DNA from: Comamonadaceae bacterium
Lineage (GTDB): Bacteria > Pseudomonadota > Gammaproteobacteria > Burkholderiales > Burkholderiaceae_C
DNA length: 36,316 bases
Assembly (NCBI GenBank): GCA_947443645.1
Contig: CANEXF010000023.1
Location: forward strand, 1-36,316
Direction: 5' to 3'
The first letter of the stretch is position 1. The number at the start of each line of letters is the position of its first letter. Positions 25,660 to 33,317 of the stretch are shown one piece after another. The translations under genes and the position numbers were made by a program. Under the pieces are notes generated by a model that saw nothing but the letters and a program-made list of their open reading frames with translations, searched no databases and was not told the origin of the DNA.

Positions 25660-27102
25660 TCAATGGCCGCTGTGAGCGCTGCCGCTGGTTGAATTGGGCT
25701 TTCTGACCTGGACTTCAACTGGCGTGGCGGGCATGTTCTGCGCCGCCATGGTTTTGCCGCCCTCGGCTGCAAAACGCGCCGGATTCGGTGCCGACCCGGT
25801 CCACTCGTAGGCGACCGTGCCGCTCGGGTGCTGGTACCAGCCGGGGTCTTTGTAGTCGCCCGCTGCCTGGTCTTTGCGCACCTTGAGCATGCTGAACATG
25901 CCGCCCATTTCCACCGAGCCAAAGGGCCCGGCGCCGCTCATCATGGGTGCGGTGTTTTCGGGTAGCGGCATGGTCATCTCGCCCATGTCGGCCATGCCGC
26001 GCTCACCCATGACCATGTAGTCGGGAATTAGCCGGGTGATTTGCTGGACCACTTCGCGGTGGTCCACGCCAATCATGGTGGGCACGCCGTGGCCCATGGC
26101 GTTCATGGTGTGGTGGCTCTTGTGGCAATGCAGCGCCCAGTCGCCTTCCTCGTCGGCGACAAACTCCATCTGGCGCATTTGCCCGACTGCAATGTCGGTG
26201 GTCACTTCCGGCCAGCGACCGGCTTTGGGCGTTGCGCCGCCGTCGGTGCCGGTCACGGTGAATTCATGGCCATGCAGATGAATCGGGTGGTTGGTCATGC
26301 TCAGGTTGCCAACGCGTAGGCGCACCTTGTCATTCTTGCGCACCACCAGCGGGTCTATGCCGGGAAAGACCCGGCTGTTCCAGCTCCAGAGGTTGAAGTC
26401 CAGCATGGTCATGATCTTGGGTGTGTAGGAGCCAGGATCTATGTCGTAGGCGTTGAGCAGAAACACAAAGTCGCGGTCAACCTCGTCGATCAGCGGGTTC
26501 TTTTGTTTGGGGTGGGTGATCCACATGCCCATCATGCCCATGGCCATTTGCGTCATTTCGTCGGCGTGCGGGTGGTACATAAAGGTGCCGGGGCGGCGCG
26601 CGACAAATTCATAGACAAAGGTCTTGCCCGGCTGTATGGACTTTTGCGTCAGGCCGGACACGCCGTCCATGCCGTTGGGCAAGCGCTGGCCATGCCAATG
26701 CACGCTGGTGTGCTCGGGCAGCTTGTTGCTCACAAAGACGCGCACCCGGTCGCCTTCAACGACTTCTATGGTCGGGCCCGGCGATTGCCCGTTGTAGCCC
26801 CAGAGGTGCGCCTTGAAGCCCGGCGACATTTCACGCACCACGGGCTCGGCCACCAGATGAAATTCCTTGACGCCCTGGTTCATGCGCCAGGGCAGGGTCC
26901 AGCCGTTGAGCGTGACGACCGGGTTGTAGGGCCGTCCGGTCTTGGGGACCAAGGGCGCCATGGTGTCTGGCGTGGCCTGAAACACCGGCTCTGGCAGGGC
27001 GGCCATGGCCACCCGGCTGACTGCAGCGGCAGCGACTGCGGTCGTCAGGGCACCAGCGCCGCTTAAAAAATGTCTTCTGTTCTTCATGCTTGGTTCATTC
27101 AT
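25660..27102 (-). CDS. Multicopper oxidase, Tat-exported
   Basis: This 480-residue periplasmic oxidase is likely to act in copper tolerance by oxidising Cu(I). The N-terminus has a twin-arginine signal (RRHFLSGAG, R9-R10) followed by a hydrophobic run ending near AMAA. All four copper-ligand motifs are present: HWHG (135-138), HPHAD (167-171), HPIHLHG (about 317-323) and HCHKSHHTMNAM (about 376-387), which fits HCHxxxHxxxxM for type 1 and type 3 copper. A Met-rich stretch (MGERGMADMGEMTMPL) near residue 415 resembles the Met-rich inserts of CopA/CueO-type enzymes. ATG at 27102 is used; ATG at 27087 is a credible alternative. It starts 16 bases after the TolC-type gene. Confidence 0.92.
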   Translation of the reverse strand: MNEPSMKNRRHFLSGAGALTTAVAAAAVSRVAMAALPEPVFQATPDTMAPLVPKTGRPYNPVVTLNGWTLPWRMNQGVKEFHLVAEPVVREMSPGFKAHLWGYNGQSPGPTIEVVEGDRVRVFVSNKLPEHTSVHWHGQRLPNGMDGVSGLTQKSIQPGKTFVYEFVARRPGTFMYHPHADEMTQMAMGMMGMWITHPKQKNPLIDEVDRDFVFLLNAYDIDPGSYTPKIMTMLDFNLWSWNSRVFPGIDPLVVRKNDKVRLRVGNLSMTNHPIHLHGHEFTVTGTDGGATPKAGRWPEVTTDIAVGQMRQMEFVADEEGDWALHCHKSHHTMNAMGHGVPTMIGVDHREVVQQITRLIPDYMVMGERGMADMGEMTMPLPENTAPMMSGAGPFGSVEMGGMFSMLKVRKDQAAGDYKDPGWYQHPSGTVAYEWTGSAPNPARFAAEGGKTMAAQNMPATPVEVQVRKPNSTSGSAHSGH

Positions 27103-27118
27103 GGTTGTTTGCTGCCGC

Positions 27119-28534
27119 CTAATGGGCCGCAGCCTCGCTGTTGGCCTGCGTGGGCGCGGTGACAGGCATGCCCGTCGGCTTGCCTGTGAGGGAGGCGCTG
27201 AGTGCGGCGTCGGCCAGCCAGAACTGCTGGGCCGCGCCAATTGAGGCGATCACGCTGGAGATCTGCTCGCGGGTGTCGGCCAGCAGTTCGAACACGCCTA
27301 TCAACATGCCGTTGTAGCGCAGCAGGTTTTCTTCGGCCATGGTCTTTCGCAGCGGCACGATCTCGTCGCGGTAGTGGCGCGCCAGCTCATAGCTGGTGCG
27401 GTAGGCCGAATAGCTTTCGCGCAGCTGTGATGACGCGCCGCGAACCACGCCTTCATAGCGGTTGGCGGCCGCCAGCGACTGCGCGTTCATGGCTTCGCGC
27501 CGGTTGCCTCCCCAGTCAAAAAGTGGCAGGCGAATGTCCAGCTCAAAACCGGTTTTTGGCGTCTGTGTGCCGGCGGCGTTGTCAAATACGGTGTTGCGGC
27601 GCAGACCCAGATCCACATCGACAAGGCTGGTCAGGAGCTTCAAGCCCTGCGATTGGCCGGCCGTGGCCAGCTGCTGGCGCGCCAGTTGCACATCCAGACG
27701 CTGCTGCGCGGCCAGGCCGCTGACCACGCCCGCCTCGCGTGGCGCGCTGGGCAGCTCGGGCAGCCTGTCGGGCAGTTGCAACTGTCCGGCCTGCGCGTCG
27801 GCCAAGCCCAGCAAGCGCAGCAAGTCCTCACGGCTGGCGCTCGCAGCATGCTGGCTTGAGGCCAGCTGGGCAACGCTGTCGGCGTAAAAAACCTGCTGGC
27901 GCGCACGCTGCAGCTTGTTGAAGTTGCCGACCTGTTCCATGCGCCGCGCAAGCTCTGCGCTGGCCTGCGCCGCTTGGCTGACCTGGACGGCATATTGCAA
28001 GGACTGCTGCGCGCCTACTGCGCGCACCCAGGCCTGCCGCACCTGGGTCACTTGCGTCACCACATTGGCTGCAAGTTCAAGCCTGGCCTGGGCGACCCGG
28101 CCCTGCGCAATCTGCTGGCGCCGCGGCAGGGTCAGCAGGTCCATCAGGCCAAAGGACAGCAGGCGACCGAGTTCGAGTTCATCGCGAAAGCGGATGCGCT
28201 CAAAGCTGAACACCGGGTTGGCCAACAGGCCCCGTTGATGTGCCAGGCTCATCTCCAGCCAGCTTTGGGCCAGCAGGCTTTGCACGGCCGGGCTGTTGGC
28301 CAGCGCCAGCTGCACCGCCTCGTCCATGCTCAAGGGCCGGGCCAGCAGCTCGGCCGTGAGCAGGCTGCGCGCCTGTGCCTGCTGCGCGCTGCGGCTCAGT
28401 GCCAGCTGACCCCGGGTAAAGGCGCTGGTGCTGGCATTGGTGTCCTGCAGGCTCTGGTCTATATCTATTGCGCTGCAGCCTGCAAGTGCCAGGGCGGCGG
28501 CGGCCAGAATGCTTTTTCTAAGCGGATATTTCAT
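27119..28534 (-). CDS. TolC/CusC-type outer-membrane channel lipoprotein
   Basis: This 471-residue outer-membrane efflux protein family member is a predicted lipoprotein: signal peptide with lipobox LALAGC and acylated C20. Two long helical repeat halves typical of TolC/CusC are visible, with LSMDEAVQLALANSPAVQ near residue 68 and a second-half repeat, FELDIRLPLFDWGGNRREAMNAQSL, near 320-344. It is predicted to form or join an outer-membrane conduit. No membrane-fusion or RND subunit (CusB/CusA) lies in the cluster. ATG at 28534 was chosen over 28558, which would overlap the upstream gene; the gap is 10 bases. It is followed by the oxidase after 16 bases. Confidence 0.9.
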   Translation of the reverse strand: MKYPLRKSILAAAALALAGCSAIDIDQSLQDTNASTSAFTRGQLALSRSAQQAQARSLLTAELLARPLSMDEAVQLALANSPAVQSLLAQSWLEMSLAHQRGLLANPVFSFERIRFRDELELGRLLSFGLMDLLTLPRRQQIAQGRVAQARLELAANVVTQVTQVRQAWVRAVGAQQSLQYAVQVSQAAQASAELARRMEQVGNFNKLQRARQQVFYADSVAQLASSQHAASASREDLLRLLGLADAQAGQLQLPDRLPELPSAPREAGVVSGLAAQQRLDVQLARQQLATAGQSQGLKLLTSLVDVDLGLRRNTVFDNAAGTQTPKTGFELDIRLPLFDWGGNRREAMNAQSLAAANRYEGVVRGASSQLRESYSAYRTSYELARHYRDEIVPLRKTMAEENLLRYNGMLIGVFELLADTREQISSVIASIGAAQQFWLADAALSASLTGKPTGMPVTAPTQANSEAAAH

Positions 28535-28544
28535 GACCTGGCCC

Positions 28545-28874
28545 TCATGGTTTGGCATGTGCGGCGTGATCCGCGTGCGGATCCGGCGGCAACTTCACAT
28601 CAGGCGCTTGCGCCGGCGGCTGGGCTGCGGGCTGCTGCGCCTGCCTGGCGTATTCACGCCAGCCGCCTATGCGGGCTGCGCTGTCGTTGGACTGCCGCCA
28701 GTTCTGCACGGGTTCTGTGGTGTAGGGCTTGTAGCCTTCGAATGCCGAGCGGTAGGCTGGCGCGGTGCTGTCGGACGCGGGCTCTGCCGCCATGGCCTGA
28801 CTGCCCAGCGACAAGCTCAGCCAAGCCAGCCCTACCAGCCGGGCGCTGGCGCTTGAAAAAGTTGTGGTGTGCAC
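28545..28874 (-). CDS. Small exported protein of the copper cluster, His-rich C-terminus
   Basis: This 109-residue protein was not matched to a named family. Starting at GTG 28874, the first residues form a good signal peptide (HTTTFSSASARLVGLAWLSLSLGSQAMAA). The mature part has a conserved-looking centre, GYKPYTTEPVQNWRQSNDSA then RIGGWREYA, a Pro/Ala/Gln linker, and an end rich in histidine (DPHADHAAHAKP) that could bind metal. The GTG start is supported by CAGGAG 7 bases upstream. The open frame extends to 28961, with an ATG at 28895 that would put charged residues ahead of the signal peptide. It lies directly upstream of the TolC-type gene (10 bases) and probably helps in periplasmic copper handling; that is inference from context. 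Confidence 0.75.
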   Translation of the reverse strand: MHTTTFSSASARLVGLAWLSLSLGSQAMAAEPASDSTAPAYRSAFEGYKPYTTEPVQNWRQSNDSAARIGGWREYARQAQQPAAQPPAQAPDVKLPPDPHADHAAHAKP

Positions 28875-28987
28875 AAAAAATCTCCTGAAATACATGCTGA
28901 GCGATGCTTGAAATCGCGGTGATTCCGGCGCTGCGAAGCCGAGTGGCTGCGCCGGTTGCAAGTACAGACCCAGTTAGGGCCTGAGGT

Positions 28988-29452
28988 TCAGGAAATGGGT
29001 GGTTTTTGGCCCAGCACTGCCTGGGCGCTGGTAAATTGCGCTGCCTCTGAAAGTGGCGGCGCTGCGGCTGTAAAAATCGCGACGACTGCCTTCATGCTGC
29101 TTGGCAAGCCGAGCGCATGACAAGCCATGCAAGACTGGCAGGAAGGGCCAGTGCCGCAATCTGTATCTTCAGCGTTATGCCCGTCTTGCCCATGAGCGGT
29201 CAGGACGCCTTGCGCGGCATGGTGACGCTCATGTGCCGCGCCGTCATGGCTGGTCGCCCGAGCCGATTCTGAGTGGTCAAAAAGACCTTTGGCGCCAGCT
29301 GAATGGGCGCCATGCGCTGCGATTTTTGTAGTATTTTGCTGGTGCGAAATGAGCACGCCTGCATCGGCGGCCATGCCTATGGCCATCACTTCTCCTGCCC
29401 AGCCGCGAAGGGGCAGCAGGAAAACCATCAGGGCAAGGAGCAGGCAGCGCAT
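28988..29452 (-). CDS. Small exported Cys/His-rich protein, first gene of the copper cluster
   Basis: This 154-residue protein of unrecognised family starts with a signal peptide (MRCLLLALMVFLLPLRGWAG). The mature part is rich in histidine between residues 47 and 92 and has a cysteine cluster at C99, C105, C108 and C111 (CGTGPSCQSCMACHA), followed by a second hydrophobic stretch, MKAVVAIFTAAAPPL. The Cys/His content and its position at the head of the copper cluster suggest metal binding or sensing in the periplasm. Short proteins with this layout (signal peptide, His-rich loop, CxxC, second hydrophobic segment) often accompany copper genes. No function is assigned. It is 113 bases upstream of the next gene. 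Confidence 0.72.
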   Translation of the reverse strand: MRCLLLALMVFLLPLRGWAGEVMAIGMAADAGVLISHQQNTTKIAAHGAHSAGAKGLFDHSESARATSHDGAAHERHHAAQGVLTAHGQDGHNAEDTDCGTGPSCQSCMACHALGLPSSMKAVVAIFTAAAPPLSEAAQFTSAQAVLGQKPPIS

Positions 29453-29665
29453 GGCCCGATGATAGTCCCATAGACGGCCAGCCGCCGCGTGGCCGGGATG
29501 ACCGGGCGCATGGTGTTGAAGCCTTGTAGTCGGCCGTTTTTGAGTTGACTGATCATAGTGAGCCGGCGTCTCTCCCGCGACACGGTTTTATCCGGAGCTT
29601 CCCCGATGCGGTGTGCGGCCAGTGCGGTTAGGCTTGGTCTAATTACGCCTTGCCTGGAGACTTAT
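29453..29665. other. Divergent spacer between the copper cluster and the acyl-CoA ligase
   Basis: This 213-base region should hold the promoters of both units. No CueR-type or CopR-type operator was recognised by eye. Two possible ligase starts upstream of the chosen TTG lie within it (GTG 29558 and ATG 29606), so part of it may be coding. Confidence 0.4.
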
Positions 29666-31528
29666 TTGTCCGCTTCCGATCCTATTGCCGATCACGTTTC
29701 TGACGCGGCTGCCGCTTCTACCGCCGTTCTGGCTGGCCGTCAGGCGCTGCACCACTCGGTCTGGCCCAAACGGGTGCCGCGCAGCATCAGCCCGCCTGCC
29801 ACCTCGCTGTGGCACAACCTGGCTGTCAGTGCGCTGCGCTTTCCCGACAAGCCCGCACTGGTGTTTTTTGACCGTGTGTTGAGCTACCGCGAGCTGATGC
29901 AGCAGGCCGAGGCCCTGGCCGCCACACTGTGCCGCATGGGCGTTAAAAAAGGTGACCGGGTGCTGCTCAATATGCAGAATTGCCCGCAGTGGGTGATTGC
30001 GCATTTTGCGATTCTGCGGGCCAATGCCGTGGTGGTGCCGGTCAACCCCATGAACCGGGCCGCAGAGCTCAAGCACTACATCACCGATCCGGATGTGCGC
30101 GTGGCCATCACAGCCGCAGACCTGGCGCCCGAGCTGGCCAAGGCCAATGCGCAACTGGCGCCCAGTGCGCGTTTGACGCATCTGATCGTGACGCACTACA
30201 GCGACGCGATGGGCGCGCTCCCAGAGCTTGGTGCGCCGCACCAGGTCAGCATGCCAGAGGCCTGGCGTGACTGGCTGGGCACTCGGCACGCCTTGCCGGC
30301 GCTTGAGGGCGGGACGGTCATGAGCTGGCAGGACGCCTTGTCTGGAGGCCCGGCCGGGCTGCCGGCGCACAGTGTGGGGCCGCAGGACCTGGCGGTGCTG
30401 CCTTACACCAGCGGCACCACCGGCCTGCCCAAGGGCTGCATGCACACCCACGCCAGCATCATGCACAACGCGGTGGCCACTTGTTTATGGGGTGGCAGCA
30501 GCTTTGAAAGTGTGACGCTTTCTGTCGTGCCCATGTTTCACATCACCGGCATGGTGTCTGTCATGCATGCGACGATTTACAGCGGCGCGACGCTCGTCAT
30601 CATGCCGCGCTGGGACCGTGAACTGGCCGGGCAGCTGATCTCGCGCTGGCGCGTCACCCACTGGACCAACATCCCGACCATGGTGATAGACCTGATGGCT
30701 AGTCCGAACTTTTCCGCCGGGCCGCCCCAAGGAAAAGACGGCCCCCTCGGGGGGCAGGGAGCTACACAAAGTGAGCGAGCGTGGGGGCAAGCGGATACTC
30801 AATTTGACTTGAGCAGCCTGGTCTACATAGGCGGTGGCGGCGCGGCCATGCCGCAGGCTGTCGCCCAGCGGCTGCTGGAGCAGTACGGCCTGAGTTATGC
30901 CGAAGGCTATGGCTTGACGGAAACCGCCGCCCCCTCGCACAGCAACCCGCACGAGGCCACCAAGCAGCAGTGTCTTGGCGTGCCCTTCATCAGTTGCGAC
31001 TCGCGCGTGATTGATCCCCTGACTCTGAAAGAAGTGCCGCAGGGCGAGCAGGGCGAAATCATCATGAGCGGCCCGCAGATTTTTCAGGGCTACTGGAAGC
31101 AAGCTGACGCGACTGCTCAGGCCTTTATTGACATCGACGGCAAGCGGTTTTTTCGCTCCGGTGATCTGGGTCGGGTCGACGAGCAGGGTTACTTTTTTCT
31201 CACCGACCGGCTCAAACGCATGATCAACGCCTCAGGCTTCAAGGTCTGGCCGGCAGAGGTCGAGGCTCTGATGTTCAAGCACCCGGCGATTCAGGAGGCC
31301 TGCATCATCTCCACCCGCGACGCGTATCGCGGCGAGTCGGTCAAGGCGGTGGTGGTGCTGCGGCAGGCGGCCAAAGGCAAGACCACAGAAGATGACATCG
31401 TCAACTGGTGCAAGGCCAATATGGCGGCCTACAAATACCCGCGCGTCGTGCAGTTTGTCGACGCCTTGCCCAAGAGTGGCGCGGGCAAGGTGATGTGGCG
31501 CACCCTGCAGGAAGCCGAAGGTCAATAA
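29666..31528 (+). CDS. AMP-forming acyl-CoA ligase with repeat-derived insertion
   Basis: This ANL-superfamily ligase activates a carboxylic acid as acyl-AMP and then acyl-CoA; it resembles medium/long-chain fatty-acid CoA ligases. From the TTG at 29666 it is 620 residues. Motifs: YTSGTTGLPKG (P-loop), YGLTET, SGDLGRVDEQGYFFLTDRLKRMI and the C-terminal lysine motif LPKSGAGKVMWR. Residues about 349-374 are encoded by a copy of the long dispersed repeat, in the loop between TNIPTMVIDLMASP and DLSSLVYIGGGGAAM. TTG at 29666 follows GGAG 7 bases upstream and gives MSASDPIADHVS. ATG at 29606 (also with GGAG) and GTG at 29558 are alternatives; the residues they add look non-coding. The acyl substrate is unknown. 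Confidence 0.88.
   Translation: MSASDPIADHVSDAAAASTAVLAGRQALHHSVWPKRVPRSISPPATSLWHNLAVSALRFPDKPALVFFDRVLSYRELMQQAEALAATLCRMGVKKGDRVLLNMQNCPQWVIAHFAILRANAVVVPVNPMNRAAELKHYITDPDVRVAITAADLAPELAKANAQLAPSARLTHLIVTHYSDAMGALPELGAPHQVSMPEAWRDWLGTRHALPALEGGTVMSWQDALSGGPAGLPAHSVGPQDLAVLPYTSGTTGLPKGCMHTHASIMHNAVATCLWGGSSFESVTLSVVPMFHITGMVSVMHATIYSGATLVIMPRWDRELAGQLISRWRVTHWTNIPTMVIDLMASPNFSAGPPQGKDGPLGGQGATQSERAWGQADTQFDLSSLVYIGGGGAAMPQAVAQRLLEQYGLSYAEGYGLTETAAPSHSNPHEATKQQCLGVPFISCDSRVIDPLTLKEVPQGEQGEIIMSGPQIFQGYWKQADATAQAFIDIDGKRFFRSGDLGRVDEQGYFFLTDRLKRMINASGFKVWPAEVEALMFKHPAIQEACIISTRDAYRGESVKAVVVLRQAAKGKTTEDDIVNWCKANMAAYKYPRVVQFVDALPKSGAGKVMWRTLQEAEGQ
30710..30788 (+). repeat. Long hairpin repeat inserted in frame in the acyl-CoA ligase
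   Basis: It begins TTTTCCGCCGGGCCGCCCCA, carries the hairpin GCCCCCTCGGGGGGC at 30741-30755 and ends GTGAGCGAGCGTGGGGGC. The first half is translated as FSAGPPQGK, as in edd and the HAD gene. A length change before the hairpin moves the second half into another frame (GPLGGQGATQSERAWG), which is also free of stops. Confidence 0.85.
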
Positions 31529-31560
31529 TAAAAACGGCCTGCAGCGCCTATCTGACGGGT

Positions 31561-31584
31561 GCAAGCAGCTATTAAAAGTGTAGC
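31561..31584 (+). repeat. Short AT-rich repeat downstream of the ligase
   Basis: GCAAGCAGCTATTAAAAGTG followed by TAGC. It is a well-conserved copy of the short repeat, located in the 3' untranslated region 32 bases after the ligase stop codon. Confidence 0.65.
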
Positions 31585-31622
31585 AACTGACGGTGCTGCT
31601 TGGGCGGGCTTCAAAACGTTGA

Positions 31623-31670
31623 CATTAAAAATGACGGGCAATCATTCAGTTGGAACTGCTTATTGCCCGT
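31623..31670 (-). terminator. Intrinsic terminator of the catabolic cluster
   Basis: ACGGGCAAT (31634-31642) pairs perfectly with ATTGCCCGT (31662-31670), with a nested CAGTT-GG-AACTG stem in the loop. Read on the minus strand, the stem is followed by TCATTTTTAATG. It begins 18 bases past the stop of the DUF1185 gene. Confidence 0.72.
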
Positions 31671-31687
31671 ACTTCTCGTGCAATGGC

Positions 31688-32266
31688 TTATCTTTGTCCG
31701 TCGTTGACGGACACTTTTTCTTTGCTTAATCCACCCAATCGGGCGTGAACGCGACCACCTGTTCCCATGACCAAGGCAAACAAAATCTCATTGGGGCGAG
31801 GGGCATCTTGAATGCCGACTTCCATGCTGTTGAAATGACTGCGCACGTAACTGGCATGAATGTAGTGAAGTGGAACCATCAATCGGTAACCCGCACTGGC
31901 CACAGCTTTACTGGCGGGAACCATGGCTTTGGGCTCTCCGAGAATTGAGCGCATCGCCCACCCTCCGGCTTCGTGCCAAACAGCGCCGTGTTCCATTTCG
32001 CCATTCACACCCACGATGGCGGCTTTGCTGTAAACCTCGATGTTTTCTTTTCCGAGTGTGTCCACCAACTCTTGCGCTAGCAGGGTACCCAAGGTGCGCA
32101 ATTCGGCCATAAAGGGCATCAGATCAGGCTCATACATGCCTGCATAAGGATTTTTTATCACTGCACAGGCAGCAGCCAGTTTGAGCGGTTTTTCTGCAAC
32201 CGGCCCACCTTCGTGAAAAATGGTTTCAATGGTCAAACTACGTTTGCGAATTTCAATGCGTGACAT
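31688..32266 (-). CDS. Amino acid synthesis family protein (DUF1185)
   Basis: This 192-residue protein matches the DUF1185 / AA_synth family (PF06684). The N-terminus IRKRSLTIETIFHEGG is typical. It is followed by KLAAACAVIKNPYAGMYEPDL, GKENIEVYSKAAIVGVNGEMEHGAVWHEAGGWAMR and the RPNEILFALVMGTGGRVHARLGGLSKEKV end. Despite the family name, no reaction is proven to my knowledge, and such genes often sit in catabolic operons with Bug proteins. The start follows AAGGA 7 bases upstream. It is last in the minus-strand cluster, 24 bases after the Bug protein gene. Confidence 0.86.
   Translation of the reverse strand: MSRIEIRKRSLTIETIFHEGGPVAEKPLKLAAACAVIKNPYAGMYEPDLMPFMAELRTLGTLLAQELVDTLGKENIEVYSKAAIVGVNGEMEHGAVWHEAGGWAMRSILGEPKAMVPASKAVASAGYRLMVPLHYIHASYVRSHFNSMEVGIQDAPRPNEILFALVMGTGGRVHARLGGLSKEKVSVNDGQR
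31695..31723 (+). terminator. Intrinsic terminator for the ligase, inside the DUF1185 gene end
   Basis: TGTCCGTC-GTT-GACGGACA (31695-31713) forms an 8-base stem with a three-base loop, followed on the plus strand by CTTTTTCTTT. It lies within the last codons of the opposing DUF1185 gene (residues VSVNDGQ), so the coding tail of one gene doubles as a terminator for the other strand. Confidence 0.6.
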
Positions 32267-32290
32267 GGGACATCCTTATTTGAATTTTAT

Positions 32291-33259
32291 TTATTGCTTG
32301 GGAATCTTGGCGTCGTTGACAACCTGGATCCACTTTTGAGTTTCACTTGCGACCATGGTTTTCATTTCATCGGATGTGCTGCCGCGAACTTCACCACCCA
32401 TGTCTTCCAAGCGAGCTTTCACCGTGGGTACCGGGAGCGCTTTTTGAACTTCTGAATTCAAGCGGTCGATCACGGCGCGTGGCGTGCCCGCAGGCGCCAT
32501 CAGGCCAGCCCATGAACGCACGTCATAGCCCGGTACCCCTTGCTCGGAAACGGTGGGCACATCAGGAAGTCCTGGCCACCTTTGGGGGCCAGTGGTGGCA
32601 ATCGCACGGAGCTTTCCAGCTTTGATGTTGGACATGACGGCTGTAGGTGGCGCAATGATCATTGGAATATCGCCTGCCAACAATGCAGTCAATGAAGCAG
32701 AATCACCTTTGTAGGGCACGTGTAAAAGTTGCGCCTTAGACATGCTCGCCAAAAGTTCGCCTGCCAGGTGATGCGTTGATCCAACACCAGCACTCCCATA
32801 ACTCATTTGATCTGGGTTGGCTTTAGCCGCTGACAACAGGGAAGACAAATTCGTAAACTTGCTGTTAGCTGCTACCACCAAGAGAAATGGAAAATAGGTG
32901 ATGGTGCTGACCATTTCAAAATCCTGGACCGTGCGGTAGGCAAGATTGTTGTAAAGCGCACCTGCAACCGCGTGGCCACCAGTGGCCAAAAGCAAGGTGT
33001 AGCCGTCTGGTTTTGCTCTTGCTACGGTAGTCGCGGCAATGGTTCCGCCGGCACCAGCTTGGGCTTCGACAACCACGGGTTGCCCCAAGCCTTTGCCCAT
33101 TTCCAGGCCAACAGCCCTTGCAATGGCGTCAGCGTTGCCGCCAGGTGCAAATCCTTGAAGGATTCTGATGGGCCGTTCGGGGTAAGTTTGGGCATATCCC
33201 TGAAGTGGCAAGGCCAGTGCGCCCAAACCCAACATGACGAGTAAATTTCGACGAAGCAT
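32291..33259 (-). CDS. Bug-family (TctC) periplasmic solute-binding protein
   Basis: This 322-residue binding protein has a signal peptide (LLVMLGLGALALPLQGYAQ) and TctC motifs: YPERPIRILQGFAPGGNAD, LGQPVVVEAQAGAGG, VPYKGDSASLTALLAGDIPM, and the AGTPRAVIDRLNSEVQKAL helix near the C-terminus. The start has AGGAGA at good spacing. It lies inside the catabolic cluster, which suggests that its ligand is the compound degraded there. No TctA/TctB membrane genes are in the window. It is clearly different from the Bug protein at 14633, so this is not a recent duplication. Confidence 0.92.
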   Translation of the reverse strand: MLRRNLLVMLGLGALALPLQGYAQTYPERPIRILQGFAPGGNADAIARAVGLEMGKGLGQPVVVEAQAGAGGTIAATTVARAKPDGYTLLLATGGHAVAGALYNNLAYRTVQDFEMVSTITYFPFLLVVAANSKFTNLSSLLSAAKANPDQMSYGSAGVGSTHHLAGELLASMSKAQLLHVPYKGDSASLTALLAGDIPMIIAPPTAVMSNIKAGKLRAIATTGPQRWPGLPDVPTVSEQGVPGYDVRSWAGLMAPAGTPRAVIDRLNSEVQKALPVPTVKARLEDMGGEVRGSTSDEMKTMVASETQKWIQVVNDAKIPKQ

Positions 33260-33317
33260 TTTTGTCTCCTGGTTTTAAAACGTGCAGCACCTCTATGTGT
33301 GCTTGCCCGTATGAATA

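Noticed and set aside
27385..27425. AATAGCTTTCGCGCAGCTG-like strings in the TolC-type gene
   Set aside because: Only one half of the short repeat is matched and the codons fit the TolC helix repeat.
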